Of a DNA stretch of 64,000 bases, positions 47,419 to 56,240 are shown in pieces. The first letter of the stretch is position 1; each line of letters starts with the position of its first letter. The stretch comes from Paenirhodobacter populi. Lineage in GTDB: Bacteria; Pseudomonadota; Alphaproteobacteria; Rhodobacterales; Rhodobacteraceae. The DNA is taken from the NCBI RefSeq assembly GCF_004022215.1, contig NZ_SAUZ01000005.1, forward strand, positions 62,001-126,000, given 5' to 3'. The notes under the pieces were generated by a model. The model worked only from the letters and a program-made list of their open reading frames with translations. It did not search any database and had not been told where the DNA came from. Both the position numbers and the translations under genes were made by a program.

Positions 47419-48408
47419 TCATCTGGCGAGCCGGCGCAGCATCAGTTTCAGCATCGCCGCCGCCAGCGCGCCAAGCTGCGCGCAGAGGCTGAGGATCAGC
47501 CCGATGGTCAGGGCCAGAAGGTCGCTGACCCGGTGCAGAAGCCGCAGGCTGCGCGCCTTGCCCAGAACCTCGAGCGCGCGGCCCGTTTCCGGACCAGCCG
47601 CCTCGGACAGGCGCGCAAGACGGCGCAGGTCCTGTGCATCATCGGCGTGGCGCAGGATGTCGAGCGTCTGCGCCGGACCGGCCTTGACCGCGATCCGCGT
47701 GGCGTCCGCCGCGATCTCGCCCACCCGCGCGGCCCCGCCGCTTTCGCGCGCGGCGCGGGCGAGATCGGCGGTCAGGCGCGGCGACAGCGCATCGGCCCGG
47801 CGCGCCAGCCGCAGCGCCGTGGCCCCGGCCTTCACCGGGACCGAGGCGCCCATCGACGGGATCGCCACCACCGTCGCCGCAAGGCCGAGCGATGCGAGCG
47901 CGGTCGAGACCTCATCGACATCGCCGCCCTCCCACCATGTCACGCCCTGACGGCGCAGTTCGTTGACGTCACCGGCGGGCGACAGCTCGAAGGGCAGGGC
48001 GCAGGCACCGATCAGTGACAGGCGCGGGCAATGGGCGATGTCGATCATGCAGGCACCGCATTCGCGCCCCGTCGCCAGCCAGCCGTCATGCGCGGTCAGC
48101 AGGGCTTCGGCCCGGGCGCGCAGATCTTCGGGCAGGGGGGCGTCATGTTCGCGCGACAGATCCAGCAGCATCTCCACCCGGTCCGGGTCATCGGCGGTGA
48201 TTGCGGTTTCCAGACGGGGGATGAGCCATTCGGGCGTCACCTCGCGCGCCATGGCGCGGGTCAGCGCGGTGCGGATCTGGGCATCGGTGCGGTTGATGAA
48301 CGGCTGGGCGAGGGGATGATGCGACAGCGTCCAGACCGTCGCCGCGATCGTGCCCAAGGCCCACAGCAGCAGCGTCAGGCGGGCGATACGGCGGAGGAAC
48401 GAGGACAT
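47419..48408 (-). CDS. Membrane-anchored hypothetical protein
   Basis: A 329-residue protein with an N-terminal hydrophobic segment (about 8-27, ARLTLLLWALGTIAATVWTL) and a hydrophobic C-terminus (about 295-320). The helical middle part is rich in Ala and Arg. A small cysteine group, ECGACMIDIAHCPR (about 115-130), could be a metal or disulfide site. The ATG at 48408 is preferred to a GTG at 48417, which lies directly on the AGGAAAG ribosome-binding site. I do not recognise the family. Confidence 0.75.
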   Translation of the reverse strand: MSSFLRRIARLTLLLWALGTIAATVWTLSHHPLAQPFINRTDAQIRTALTRAMAREVTPEWLIPRLETAITADDPDRVEMLLDLSREHDAPLPEDLRARAEALLTAHDGWLATGRECGACMIDIAHCPRLSLIGACALPFELSPAGDVNELRRQGVTWWEGGDVDEVSTALASLGLAATVVAIPSMGASVPVKAGATALRLARRADALSPRLTADLARAARESGGAARVGEIAADATRIAVKAGPAQTLDILRHADDAQDLRRLARLSEAAGPETGRALEVLGKARSLRLLHRVSDLLALTIGLILSLCAQLGALAAAMLKLMLRRLAR

Positions 48409-48442
48409 CGCGGGCACTTTCCTACAAGCGCCCGAAAGGAAA

Positions 48443-48463
48443 GGGCAGGCGCGCGGCCTGCCC
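48443..48463 (-). terminator. Intrinsic terminator of ilvE
   Basis: On the minus strand GGGCAGGC, loop CGCGC, GCCTGCCC, then TTTCCTTT. It begins 7 bp past the ilvE stop and ends in the leader of the next gene. Confidence 0.75.
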
Positions 48464-48469
48464 CTTCTA

Positions 48470-49336
48470 TCACAGCGGGCAGGAGACCGCCCAGTCCATG
48501 TAAAGCTCGCGCGCCTTGCGGGTGAACTTGCGGTCCTCGTAGGTTACGTCGTCGAACGCCTTGACCGGCGTCACCTTGGAGAAGTTCCCGGTCAGGAACA
48601 CCTCGTCCGCGGCGCGGAAATCATCGAGCGTCAGCACCGCCTCATGCACCGTGTAACCGGCTTCGCGCAGGTTCTTCATGTGGCGCTTGCGGGTCAGGCC
48701 GGCGAGGAAGGTGCCGTTGGCGATGGGGGTGAAATACTCGCCGTCCTTCACCATCCAGACGTTCGCCGTGGCGGTTTCGGCGACATTGCCCATGGCATCC
48801 TGCACCAGCGCGTTGCCAAAGCCCTTGCGCTGCGCCTCGACCAGCATCCGGGCGTTGTTCGGATACAGACAGCCCGCCTTGGCGTTGCAGACGTTGTCGG
48901 CCATCACCGGGCGGCGGAAGCTGGTGGTGGTCAGCGTGGTCGCCGCCTCCGGATCGGGCATCGGCACCTCTTCGAGGCAGAGCGCGAAATTCGTCGAATT
49001 CGGCGCGGGCGAAACGCCGAGTTCCGAGGCGTTCACCGCCCAGTACATCGGCCGCACATAGACCGCCGCACCCTTTTCGTATTTGCGCAGACCCTCGCGG
49101 GCGAATTCCACCATCGCCTCGGTTTCGATCGTCGGCGTGATCATCAGCGCCGCGGCCGAACGGTTCACCCGCGCCATGTGGCTGTCGAGATCGGGAATCA
49201 GCCCGTCGAAAAGCCGCGCGCCGTCGAAGACGTTGGATCCCTGCCAAAGGCCGTGATCGGCCGCGCGCATGACGGGAATGTCCCCTTCGTGCCACTGACC
49301 TTCGAACCAGGTGCGGATATTCTTACCAAACGACAT
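48470..49336 (-). CDS. ilvE: Branched-chain amino acid aminotransferase
   Basis: A 288-residue fold-type IV PLP aminotransferase: AADHGLWQGSNVFDGARLFD near 25-45, YVRPMYWAVNASELGV, the PLP Lys in NAKAGCLYPNNARML (about 148-163), and NVAETATANVWMVKDG. It interconverts Leu/Ile/Val and their keto acids. D-amino-acid transaminases are close relatives; the context does not decide, but the YVRPMYW segment suits the branched-chain type. The ATG at 49336 follows AAGGAGG. Confidence 0.88.
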   Translation of the reverse strand: MSFGKNIRTWFEGQWHEGDIPVMRAADHGLWQGSNVFDGARLFDGLIPDLDSHMARVNRSAAALMITPTIETEAMVEFAREGLRKYEKGAAVYVRPMYWAVNASELGVSPAPNSTNFALCLEEVPMPDPEAATTLTTTSFRRPVMADNVCNAKAGCLYPNNARMLVEAQRKGFGNALVQDAMGNVAETATANVWMVKDGEYFTPIANGTFLAGLTRKRHMKNLREAGYTVHEAVLTLDDFRAADEVFLTGNFSKVTPVKAFDDVTYEDRKFTRKARELYMDWAVSCPL

Positions 49337-49437
49337 GACTGGCCTCCTTGGCCCCTCTTTCAACGGCGCTGTCTAAATCACTCCGGAAGCGAAAGGTCCA
49401 GACATGGAATTGTAATTATGTCAATGTTTTTCTGGCG

Positions 49438-50205
49438 TCAGGCGAAAGGATCTTGCGCGTAGCCCACGCCGCACAGATACAGCCCCTGCGGCGGGCAGAC
49501 CGGGCCGCAGGCGGCGCGGTCGCGGGCGTCCAGCGCCGCGCGCACGTCCCCGGGCGCCCAGGAGCCGGCGCCCACCCGTTCCAGCGTGCCGACGATGGAC
49601 CGCACCTGATTGTGCAGGAAGCTGCGCGCGCGCAGGTGAAACCGGTATTCGCGGCCATGCGGGAGGGCGATTTCCTCGATCCGGATCTCGTCCAGCGTTT
49701 TCACCGGGCTTTTCGCCTGACAGAGCGAGGAGCGGAAGGTGGTGAAGTCGTGATGCCCGATCAGATGCGCAGCCCCCGCCCGCATCGCATCTGCGTCGAG
49801 CGGGTTCAGCACCTGCCACACCAGCCCGCGGTCATGCGTCACCGGCGCGCGCCGCGCGATCAGGCGGAACAGGTAGCGCCGTTCGAGCGCGGAAAACCGG
49901 GCATGGAAATCATCCTCCACGCGCGCGGCGGCCAGAATCGCGACAGGTGCGGGCTTCAGGTGGTAGTTCAGCGCCTCGGACAGGCGGAACGGATCCCAGT
50001 CGCGCGTCAGATCCGCATGGGCGACCTGCGCCGTCGCATGGACCCCGGCATCGGTGCGCCCCGCCGCCGCGATCGTATGCGGCCCGGGTTCGAGCCGCGC
50101 CAGCGCCGCCTCGATCGCGCCCTGAACCGAGGGTTGCTCGGCCTGCCTCTGCCACCCGGCGAAGGGCGCGCCGTCATATTCGATCTTCAGGGCGTAACGG
50201 GGCAT
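49438..50205 (-). CDS. truA: tRNA pseudouridine(38-40) synthase
   Basis: A 255-residue TruA: start [20 protein letters not shown], the catalytic Asp in [18 protein letters not shown] (about 48-65), and [17 protein letters not shown] near the C-terminus. It modifies uridines 38-40 in the anticodon arm of many tRNAs. A single gene between ilvE and an lrp-type gene. Confidence 0.95.
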   Translation of the reverse strand: MPRYALKIEYDGAPFAGWQRQAEQPSVQGAIEAALARLEPGPHTIAAAGRTDAGVHATAQVAHADLTRDWDPFRLSEALNYHLKPAPVAILAAARVEDDFHARFSALERRYLFRLIARRAPVTHDRGLVWQVLNPLDADAMRAGAAHLIGHHDFTTFRSSLCQAKSPVKTLDEIRIEEIALPHGREYRFHLRARSFLHNQVRSIVGTLERVGAGSWAPGDVRAALDARDRAACGPVCPPQGLYLCGVGYAQDPFA

Positions 50206-50230
50206 GATGTTCCTCGGTTTCGGCGCTGCC

Positions 50231-50662
50231 CTACACCGCCCGGTCGAGCTTTGTCGACAGGTGGATCAGGCTTTCCGAACTGATCACCCCCTGCATCGCG
50301 CCGATCTGATCCAGCACGGTGTCGATCTGCGCGGTCGAATCGGCGGCGAGCTGCAGCAGCAGATCGACCCGGCCCGAGGTGGTGTGGATGCGCTCCACCT
50401 CGGGGATCGACTTCAGCCGGGTCAGGATCGCGGGTTGTGCGCGGGGTTCCACCGTCAGCAGAACCGTGGTGCGCAGCCGCCCGGCGCGTGCCGCCTCGCC
50501 CAGCTTGACCGTGTATCCGGCGATCACGCCCGAGGTCTCCAGCCGTTCGAGCCGCGCCTGAATCGTCGATCGCGCCACCTTCAGCCGCCGCGCCAATGTC
50601 GCCACGGATATCCGCGCATCGGCGGAAAGCAGCCCCAGAATTCCCCTGTCGAGTTCGTCCAT
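50231..50662 (-). CDS. Lrp/AsnC-family regulator divergent from ornithine decarboxylase
   Basis: A 143-residue Lrp-family protein: [46 protein letters not shown] domain about 60-135. The ATG at 50662 is chosen because the family starts there; the frame upstream is unsupported. It is divergent from the ornithine decarboxylase gene across a 257-bp region and may sense a basic amino acid or polyamine and control that gene; that is inferred from position. Confidence 0.88.
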   Translation of the reverse strand: MDELDRGILGLLSADARISVATLARRLKVARSTIQARLERLETSGVIAGYTVKLGEAARAGRLRTTVLLTVEPRAQPAILTRLKSIPEVERIHTTSGRVDLLLQLAADSTAQIDTVLDQIGAMQGVISSESLIHLSTKLDRAV

Positions 50663-50919
50663 CCGCCTACCTGACAATTTGACCGGCCATTTCGTCATTA
50701 TAACGAGGTTGCGCGGCATTTCTATACTTTCAAATGGTGAGAATGTGCCCCATATGGCGCGGACCGAGCGGACAAGGACTTTCCACCCCCGTTCAATGAG
50801 CACAGGAAAAGGGCGGCTCATACGCACCTGGCCTGGTTGGTAGAAACGCGTCGTAAGCGTCTCCCGACCCGTCAAGCCGGGGCAAGAGGTGGCTGCGTTC
50901 TGTTGGCAGGAGCAAGCCG

Positions 50920-52065
50920 ATGGGACTGTCTAAGACTATCTGGGCGAATCCGTCCGAAATCATCCGTGTCCGTCAACCCGACCATCCGGTTCTGGTCTTC
51001 GCGCCCGCCGTGCTGCAGGCGACGGCGCGCCGCTTCATCGCGGGCTTTCCGGGTCTGGTGACCTATGCCGTCAAGTCGAACCCCGACGAGATGGTGGTCG
51101 AGAACCTCGTGGCGGCGGGGATCCGCGGCTTCGACGTGGCCTCGCCCTTCGAGATCGACATGATCCGCCGCCTCGCGCCGGGTGCCGCGCTGCATTACCA
51201 CAACCCGGTGCGCGCGCGCTCCGAGATCGCGCATGCGGTCAAGGCGAACGTGAAAACCTGGTCGGTCGATTCGCACAGCGAGCTGGACAAGCTGATCGAG
51301 ATGGTCCCGACCGAGGGATGCGAGATCTCGGTTCGCTTCAAGATGCCGGTGAACGGTGCCGCCTACAACTTCGGCGCCAAGTTCGGCGCGACGGCGGAGC
51401 TGGCGGCCGAGCTGCTGCGCAAGGCGGCGGATGCGGGGTTCATCCCCTCGCTGACCTTCCATCCGGGCACGCAATGCACCGATCCGATGGCCTGGGACGC
51501 CTATATCCGCACCGCCGCGACGATCTGCGACGAGGCGGGCGTCAAGGCGCGCCGGCTGAACGTCGGCGGCGGCTTCCCGAACCATCGCACGCAGGGGCCG
51601 GCGCCGGTGCTCGAAGACATCTTCGCGCTGATCGACCGGGTGGCGGACGAGGCCTTCGGCGCCGACCGCCCGCAACTGGTGTGCGAGCCGGGCCGGGGTC
51701 TGGTGGGCGATGCCTTCACCCATATCACCCGGATCAAGGCGCTTCGTGACGATACCCATGTGTTCCTGAACGATGGCGTCTATGGCGGTCTGGCGGAACT
51801 GCCGCTGGTCGGCAACATCGACCGCGTGGCGGTGTTCTCGCCCGAGGGCGTGAAGCGAGAGGGTGACACCGTGGACCGCATCGTCTTCGGCCCGACCTGC
51901 GATTCGGTCGACCGGTTGCCGGGGGAACTCGCGCTGCCGGGCGATCTGGCGGAGGGCGATTTTCTGGTGTTCCAGGGGATGGGTGCCTATTCCTCGGCCA
52001 CCAACACGCGCTTCAACGGCTTCGGCCAGATGGAAATCGTCACGGCGCTGTCGCTGAAGATCTGA
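50920..52065 (+). CDS. Ornithine/lysine decarboxylase, fold-type III PLP
   Basis: A 381-residue decarboxylase of the eukaryotic ODC-like family. The PLP Lys is in YAVKSNPDEMVVENLVAAG (about 49). HPGTQCTDP (about 180), GGGFPNH (about 215) and the phosphate-binding CEPGRGLVGDA follow. The active-site Cys/Asp motif is FGPTCDSVDRL (about 326). It makes putrescine (or cadaverine) and CO2. The CDSVD form fits ornithine, though many alphaproteobacterial enzymes use lysine as well. A terminator follows. Confidence 0.9.
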   Translation: MGLSKTIWANPSEIIRVRQPDHPVLVFAPAVLQATARRFIAGFPGLVTYAVKSNPDEMVVENLVAAGIRGFDVASPFEIDMIRRLAPGAALHYHNPVRARSEIAHAVKANVKTWSVDSHSELDKLIEMVPTEGCEISVRFKMPVNGAAYNFGAKFGATAELAAELLRKAADAGFIPSLTFHPGTQCTDPMAWDAYIRTAATICDEAGVKARRLNVGGGFPNHRTQGPAPVLEDIFALIDRVADEAFGADRPQLVCEPGRGLVGDAFTHITRIKALRDDTHVFLNDGVYGGLAELPLVGNIDRVAVFSPEGVKREGDTVDRIVFGPTCDSVDRLPGELALPGDLAEGDFLVFQGMGAYSSATNTRFNGFGQMEIVTALSLKI

Positions 52066-52086
52066 ACGGCTGCGGAAGATTTTTGG

Positions 52087-52115
52087 GGCCTCCGCCTTTC
52101 GGGCGGGGGCCTTTT
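52087..52115 (+). terminator. Intrinsic terminator of the ornithine decarboxylase gene
   Basis: GGCCTCCGCC, loop TTTCG, GGCGGGGGCC (one G-U pair as RNA), then TTTT. It begins 21 bp after the stop. Confidence 0.85.
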
Positions 52116-52159
52116 GCTGTGCCTAGGATGTGAAATCCGGTGCCGGTGGACAGGGAGAA

Positions 52160-52229
52160 GGGGGCCAGCCCCCTCGCGCGTTCCGCGCTCACCCCCGGGA
52201 TATTTATGGAAGAATGAAGGCAGAAGGCG
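52160..52229 (+). repeat. Dispersed two-hairpin repeat, copy 6
   Basis: GGGGGC-CA-GCCCCC, TC, hairpin GCGCG-TTC-CGCGC, TCACCC, then CCCGGGATATTTATGGAA and GAATGAAGGCAGAAGGCG. From the first hairpin through the GAATGAAG segment it is identical to copy 4 at 32498, and it faces copy 7. Confidence 0.85.
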
Positions 52230-52312
52230 CTTCGGAGGGGGTGAGGCGCACTTCAAAAAATATGCCTCTCTCCTGAAAAGGTATTTGAGCGCGCTCGTGT
52301 GGCAAAGCGCCA

Positions 52313-52386
52313 CGCCTTCCGCCTTCATTCTTCCATAAATATCCCGGGGGTGAATTTGCCGTCAGGCAAAGAGGGGGCTGGCCCCC
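52313..52386 (-). repeat. Dispersed two-hairpin repeat, copy 7
   Basis: On the minus strand: GGGGGC-CA-GCCCCC, TC, hairpin TTTGCC-TGAC-GGCAAA, TTCACC, CCCGGGATATTTATGGAA, then GAATGAAGGCGGAAGGCG. It lies 32 bp after the thioesterase stop, oriented with that gene, and inverted relative to copy 6. Confidence 0.85.
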
Positions 52387-52418
52387 TTTCTTCCATCTCC
52401 CGGTGGCGAAGTCCGCGC

Positions 52419-52910
52419 CTATCCGGGCTCGCCCATGATGAAGCAGGTGGCGGTGCCGAGCGCGTAGAGCGTGCCGTCCCCGGCGCCGCGGATCTCGCCC
52501 CGTGCGATGCCGGTCGAGCGGCCCAGATGTTCCAGCCGTCCGGTGCCGATCACGGTGGTGCCGACCGGGATCGCCTTGACCATGTTGACCTTGTATTCCA
52601 GCGTTGTCTGGAACTGCCCGCGTTCCAGCGCCGAGATCACCGCGGCGGTCAGGCAACTGTCGAGGATCACCCCATACCAGCCGCCATGCACGCCGCCGAA
52701 GGTATTGGTCTGCGCATGTTCGGGGGTGCCGGTCACCTCGACCATGCCCTTTTCGACATGGGTCAGCCGGAAGTTCAGCTGCTGCGCGATGGTCATCGCG
52801 GGCACCTCGCCCGCCATCACCTTGCGCAGATAGTCGAGGCCCGGCATGCTGCGCACCACCGAACGGGGCGGGAAATCGGCGGAGGTTTCGGCGAAGATCT
52901 GTTCGGACAT
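52419..52910 (-). CDS. PaaI/YigI-type hotdog-fold thioesterase
   Basis: A 163-residue hotdog-domain protein: GLDYLRKVMAGEVPAMTIAQ at about 25-44, FRLTHVEKGMVEV, then NTFGGVHGGWYGVILDSCLT with the catalytic-type HGG and Asp (about 70-90), and KVNMVKAIPVGTT. It probably hydrolyses an acyl-CoA of unknown chain. It follows metF on the minus strand but is separated from it by a terminator. Confidence 0.88.
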   Translation of the reverse strand: MSEQIFAETSADFPPRSVVRSMPGLDYLRKVMAGEVPAMTIAQQLNFRLTHVEKGMVEVTGTPEHAQTNTFGGVHGGWYGVILDSCLTAAVISALERGQFQTTLEYKVNMVKAIPVGTTVIGTGRLEHLGRSTGIARGEIRGAGDGTLYALGTATCFIMGEPG

Positions 52911-52957
52911 GGCTCTCTCCCTGTGTCGGAGGGAGATTAGCTTCTTTGCCGCGCGCG

Positions 52958-52977
52958 AAAAGGGGGCTTTCGCCCCC
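52958..52977 (-). terminator. Intrinsic terminator of metF
   Basis: On the minus strand GGGGGC, loop GAAA, GCCCCC, then TTTT: a textbook tetraloop terminator 5 bp past the metF stop. Confidence 0.88.
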
Positions 52978-52982
52978 GTCGG

Positions 52983-53879
52983 TCAGGCGACCGCGAGCCG
53001 CCGGTCCGCCGTGACGCCAAGCGCGGCGCAGACCTTTTGCGTCAGTTGCGGCCGGTTCAGCGTGTAGAACTGGAAGTGGTCGACGCCGCCCGCCATCAGC
53101 TTTTCGCACAGATCGACGCAAAGCTCGACCGACAGCTCCTGCTCGCGGCCGTCGCGGATCGCGGCTTCGAAGCGCGATTCGAACCCTGCCGGCACATGCG
53201 CGCCGCAGCGCGCGGCAAAGCCCTTCACGCCCTTCCACGACTGGATCGGCAGGACGCCGGGGATCAGCTTCGCGGTGATGCCTTCACGGACACAGGCATC
53301 GCGGAAGCGGAAGAAGGTGTCGGGTTCGAAGAAGAACTGGGTGATCGCCGAGGTGGCGCCCGCCTCGGTCTTGCGTTTCAGCCAGCGCACATCGGCGAGG
53401 GAGTCCGTCGCCTCGGGGTGCGGTTCGGGATAGGCGCCGCAGCGGATGGTGAAGCGGCCGTCGCGGGCCAGCGCCTCGATCAGCTCGATCGAGGAGGCGA
53501 AGCCCTCGGGATGCGCGGTGAAGCGGGGCGCGCCCTTGGGCGGATCGCCGCGCAGGGCGACGATTTCCGTCACGCCGGCCTGATGATAGGCCTCGACGAT
53601 CTCCATCGTCTCGGCCTTCGTCGCATCGACGCAGGTCAGATGCGCCGCGACCGTCAGGCCGTAGTTCTTGTGGATCGTCGCCACCGCCTCATGCGTCAGC
53701 TTGCGCGTGGTGCCGCCCGCGCCATAGGTCACGGAGACGAAATCGGGACGCAAAGGCGCCAGCGCCTGCACCGTTTCCCAAAGCCGGAAAGAGGCGTCGA
53801 GCGTCTGCGGCGGGAAGAATTCGAAGCTGACGGCGGGCACGTTTGTCGCCTGCGGCTTCTGATCGGTCGTATTGGTCAT
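52983..53879 (-). CDS. metF: Methylenetetrahydrofolate reductase
   Basis: A 298-residue FAD enzyme that reduces methylene-THF to methyl-THF, the methyl donor for the MetH pair encoded at 5-9 kb. Signatures: VSFEFFPPQTLDASFRLWET, FVSVTYGAGGTTRKLTHEAV, LTCVDATKAE, IVALRGDPPKG and ITQFFFEPDTFFRFRD. The ATG at 53879 (MTNTTDQK) follows GGAG; the frame extends 11 codons further without support. It is divergent from metR. Confidence 0.95.
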   Translation of the reverse strand: MTNTTDQKPQATNVPAVSFEFFPPQTLDASFRLWETVQALAPLRPDFVSVTYGAGGTTRKLTHEAVATIHKNYGLTVAAHLTCVDATKAETMEIVEAYHQAGVTEIVALRGDPPKGAPRFTAHPEGFASSIELIEALARDGRFTIRCGAYPEPHPEATDSLADVRWLKRKTEAGATSAITQFFFEPDTFFRFRDACVREGITAKLIPGVLPIQSWKGVKGFAARCGAHVPAGFESRFEAAIRDGREQELSVELCVDLCEKLMAGGVDHFQFYTLNRPQLTQKVCAALGVTADRRLAVA

Positions 53880-53921
53880 GGCGGTCTCCTGTCGGCGGTG
53901 CTTGTGCCACATTTTACGATG

Positions 53922-53934
53922 TGAGACAAATTCA
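53922..53934. promoter_or_regulatory. Candidate MetR-binding site between metF and metR
   Basis: TGAGACAAATTCA fits TGAA-N5-TTCA with one mismatch. It is 43 bp upstream of the metF start and 35 bp upstream of metR, in a locally AT-rich stretch. Confidence 0.45.
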
Positions 53935-53968
53935 TAAAATTCAAGAAAGTCATGAGGCGCGGCACAAG

Positions 53969-54874
53969 ATGAACCTGGAATTCCGGCACCTTCGCACGAT
54001 CAAGACCATTCATGACGCCGGCGGGCTGGCACGGGCCGCCGACATCCTGCACATCACCCAGTCGGCGCTGAGCCACCAGGTGCGCGGGCTGGAGGATCAG
54101 GCCGGGGTCGATCTGTTCGTGCGCCGCTCGAAACCGCTGCGGCTGTCGGCGGCGGGGATGAGGCTGCTGCGTCTGGCCGAGCAGATCCTGCCCGAGATCG
54201 ACGCGGTGGAGGCGGATTTCAAGGCCCTGCGCGACGGCCGGGCGGGGCGGCTGCACATCGCCATCGAATGCCATGCCTGTTTCGACTGGTTGTTTCCGGT
54301 GCTGGAACAGTTCCGCCGCGCCTGGCCCGAGGTGGATATCGATATCCGCGCCGGGCTGGCCTTCAACGCGCTGCCGGCGCTGGCGCGGGAAGAGGTGGAT
54401 CTGGTGATCTCGTCCGATCCGGTGCAGATGGCGGGCGTGGCGTTCAACCCGCTGTTCGACTATTCGCCGACCTTCATCGCCTCGGTCAACAGCCCGCTGG
54501 CGGCGAAGCCATGGATCGCGGCCGAGGATTTCATCGGCCAGACGCTGATCACCTATCCGGTCGACCGGGCGCGCTCGGACGTGTTCTCGATGGTCTTGAC
54601 GCCGGCCAAGGTGGAACCCCGCGCGCATCGGCAGGTCGAGCTGACGGCGGTGATCCTGATGCTGGTCGCGGCGGGGCGGGGGGTGGCGGTGCTGCCCGAC
54701 TGGGTGCTGCGCGAGGTGCGCTACAAGCCCGATTACGTCACCCGCCCGGTCACGCCCGGCGGGCTGCGCAAGACCCTTTACGCCGCGACGCGCGAAGAGG
54801 ACGTGGCCGAAGGCTTCATGGCGCATTTCCTGCATCTGGCGCGCACCGTGCCGTTGGCCTTGCAGCAGGGATGA
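53969..54874 (+). CDS. metR: LysR-family activator of methionine genes
   Basis: A 301-residue LysR regulator: HTH about 3-62 (NLEFRHLRTIKTIHDAGGLA, ITQSALSHQVRGLED), effector domain about 90-300. The IAIECHACFDWLFPVLEQF segment is the MetR hallmark (homocysteine-sensing subgroup). It is divergent from metF, the classical MetR target layout. The ATG at 53969 gives the standard LysR start; the upstream frame crosses the metF promoter. Confidence 0.9.
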   Translation: MNLEFRHLRTIKTIHDAGGLARAADILHITQSALSHQVRGLEDQAGVDLFVRRSKPLRLSAAGMRLLRLAEQILPEIDAVEADFKALRDGRAGRLHIAIECHACFDWLFPVLEQFRRAWPEVDIDIRAGLAFNALPALAREEVDLVISSDPVQMAGVAFNPLFDYSPTFIASVNSPLAAKPWIAAEDFIGQTLITYPVDRARSDVFSMVLTPAKVEPRAHRQVELTAVILMLVAAGRGVAVLPDWVLREVRYKPDYVTRPVTPGGLRKTLYAATREEDVAEGFMAHFLHLARTVPLALQQG

Positions 54875-54956
54875 TCTCTGTATCGGAACAATTCATTCCG
54901 TGACGAAATGTCGCGCGGGCGCTAGACCGGGCCGGAAACACCCGGAAGCCCCGATC

Positions 54957-56162
54957 ATGACAGCCATTCCCCGTCAGCCCGGCCGCACGGCCAGCGAAAC
55001 CGTCACGCCGATCCTGATCGCCGTCAGCCTGTGCCATCTGCTGAACGATGTGATGCAGTCGATGCTTTCGGCGATCTATCCGATGCTGAAGGACACGTTC
55101 CAGCTTGATTACTGGCATATCGGGCTGCTGACGCTGGCGTTTCAGGGCACGGCCTCGCTGCTGCAGCCGGCGATCGGGTTGTATACGGACAAGCATCCGC
55201 TGCCCTGGTCGCTGCCCTTCGCCTCGCTTTCGACACTGATCGGGGTGCTGGGGCTGGCCTTCGCGCCCAGCTATACGCTGGTCGTCATTGGGGCGATGCT
55301 GATCGGCTTCGGCTCGGCGATCTTCCACCCGGAATCGAGCCGGGTCGCGCGGCTCGCCTCGGGCGGGCGGTTCGGGCTGGCGCAGTCGGTGTTTCAGGTC
55401 GGCGGCAATTTCGGCACGGCGATCGGGCCGCTGCTGGCGGCCTTCGTGGTGGTGCCGCTTGGCCGGACCTCGGTCGCGCTGTTCGCGGTGCTGGCGCTGA
55501 TCTCGGGCTATGTGCTGTTCCGCGTCGGGCAGTGGTACAAGGCGGTGCTGAGGGCGCGGGCGCGGATGACGCTGGACAAGACCCTGCCGCTTGGCCGCGG
55601 GCGGGTGATCCTGTCGCTGGTGGTGCTGACCTTCCTGCTGTTCACCAAGAACATCTATCTGGCCTCGATGTCCTCCTACTACACCTTCTACCAGATCGAG
55701 ACTTTCGGCGTCGGCACACAGACCGCGCAGGTCATGCTGTTCCTGTTCCTTGGCGCGGTGGCGGCGGGGACGGTGCTGGGCGGGCCGGTGGCCGACCGCT
55801 GGGGGCCGATGACGGTGATCTGGATTTCCATCCTCGGCATCCTGCCCTTCACGCTGGCGCTGCCGCATGTGGGGCTGTTCTGGTCGGGGGTGCTGTCGGT
55901 GATCATCGGGCTGATCCTCGCCTCGGCCTTCCCGGCGATCGTGGTCTTCGCGCAGGAGCTGGTGCCCGGGCGGGTCGGCATGGTCGCGGGGATCTTCTTC
56001 GGACTGAGCTTCGGCTTCGGCGGTATCGCGGCGGCGGCGCTTGGGGTGCTGGCCGATCTGCACGGGATCCGGTTCGTCTATATCATCTGTTCCGTCCTGC
56101 CGGCCTTTGGCGTGCTGACGATCTTCCTGCCACGGCGGAGCGATTTCGTCCGCGGCACCTGA
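54957..56162 (+). CDS. fsr: MFS exporter, fosmidomycin-resistance (Fsr) type
   Basis: A 401-residue 12-TM major facilitator protein. It resembles Fsr: HLLNDVMQSMLSAIYPMLKD, TLAFQGTASLLQPAIGLYTD, IGFGSAIFHPESSRVARLAS and GRFGLAQSVFQVGGNFGTAI. Fsr relatives export fosmidomycin in E. coli; the natural substrate is unclear. The ATG at 54957 is chosen for the family start and a GGAAG site 8 nt upstream. Confidence 0.9.
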   Translation: MTAIPRQPGRTASETVTPILIAVSLCHLLNDVMQSMLSAIYPMLKDTFQLDYWHIGLLTLAFQGTASLLQPAIGLYTDKHPLPWSLPFASLSTLIGVLGLAFAPSYTLVVIGAMLIGFGSAIFHPESSRVARLASGGRFGLAQSVFQVGGNFGTAIGPLLAAFVVVPLGRTSVALFAVLALISGYVLFRVGQWYKAVLRARARMTLDKTLPLGRGRVILSLVVLTFLLFTKNIYLASMSSYYTFYQIETFGVGTQTAQVMLFLFLGAVAAGTVLGGPVADRWGPMTVIWISILGILPFTLALPHVGLFWSGVLSVIIGLILASAFPAIVVFAQELVPGRVGMVAGIFFGLSFGFGGIAAAALGVLADLHGIRFVYIICSVLPAFGVLTIFLPRRSDFVRGT

Positions 56163-56240
56163 TTCTTCGGGGGGCTGGCCCCTTGGAATCCCCGGCCCGC
56201 GCGTGTAAGGCACGGGCCTGAGACGCAAGGAGCGGAACCG

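Larger units (their letters stand above)
52066..52418. other. Gene-free interval with terminator and two facing repeats
   Basis: This 353-bp stretch between convergent genes holds the decarboxylase terminator and two inverted copies of the dispersed repeat (52160-52229 and 52313-52386). The 83-bp spacer has no credible gene. Confidence 0.7.
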
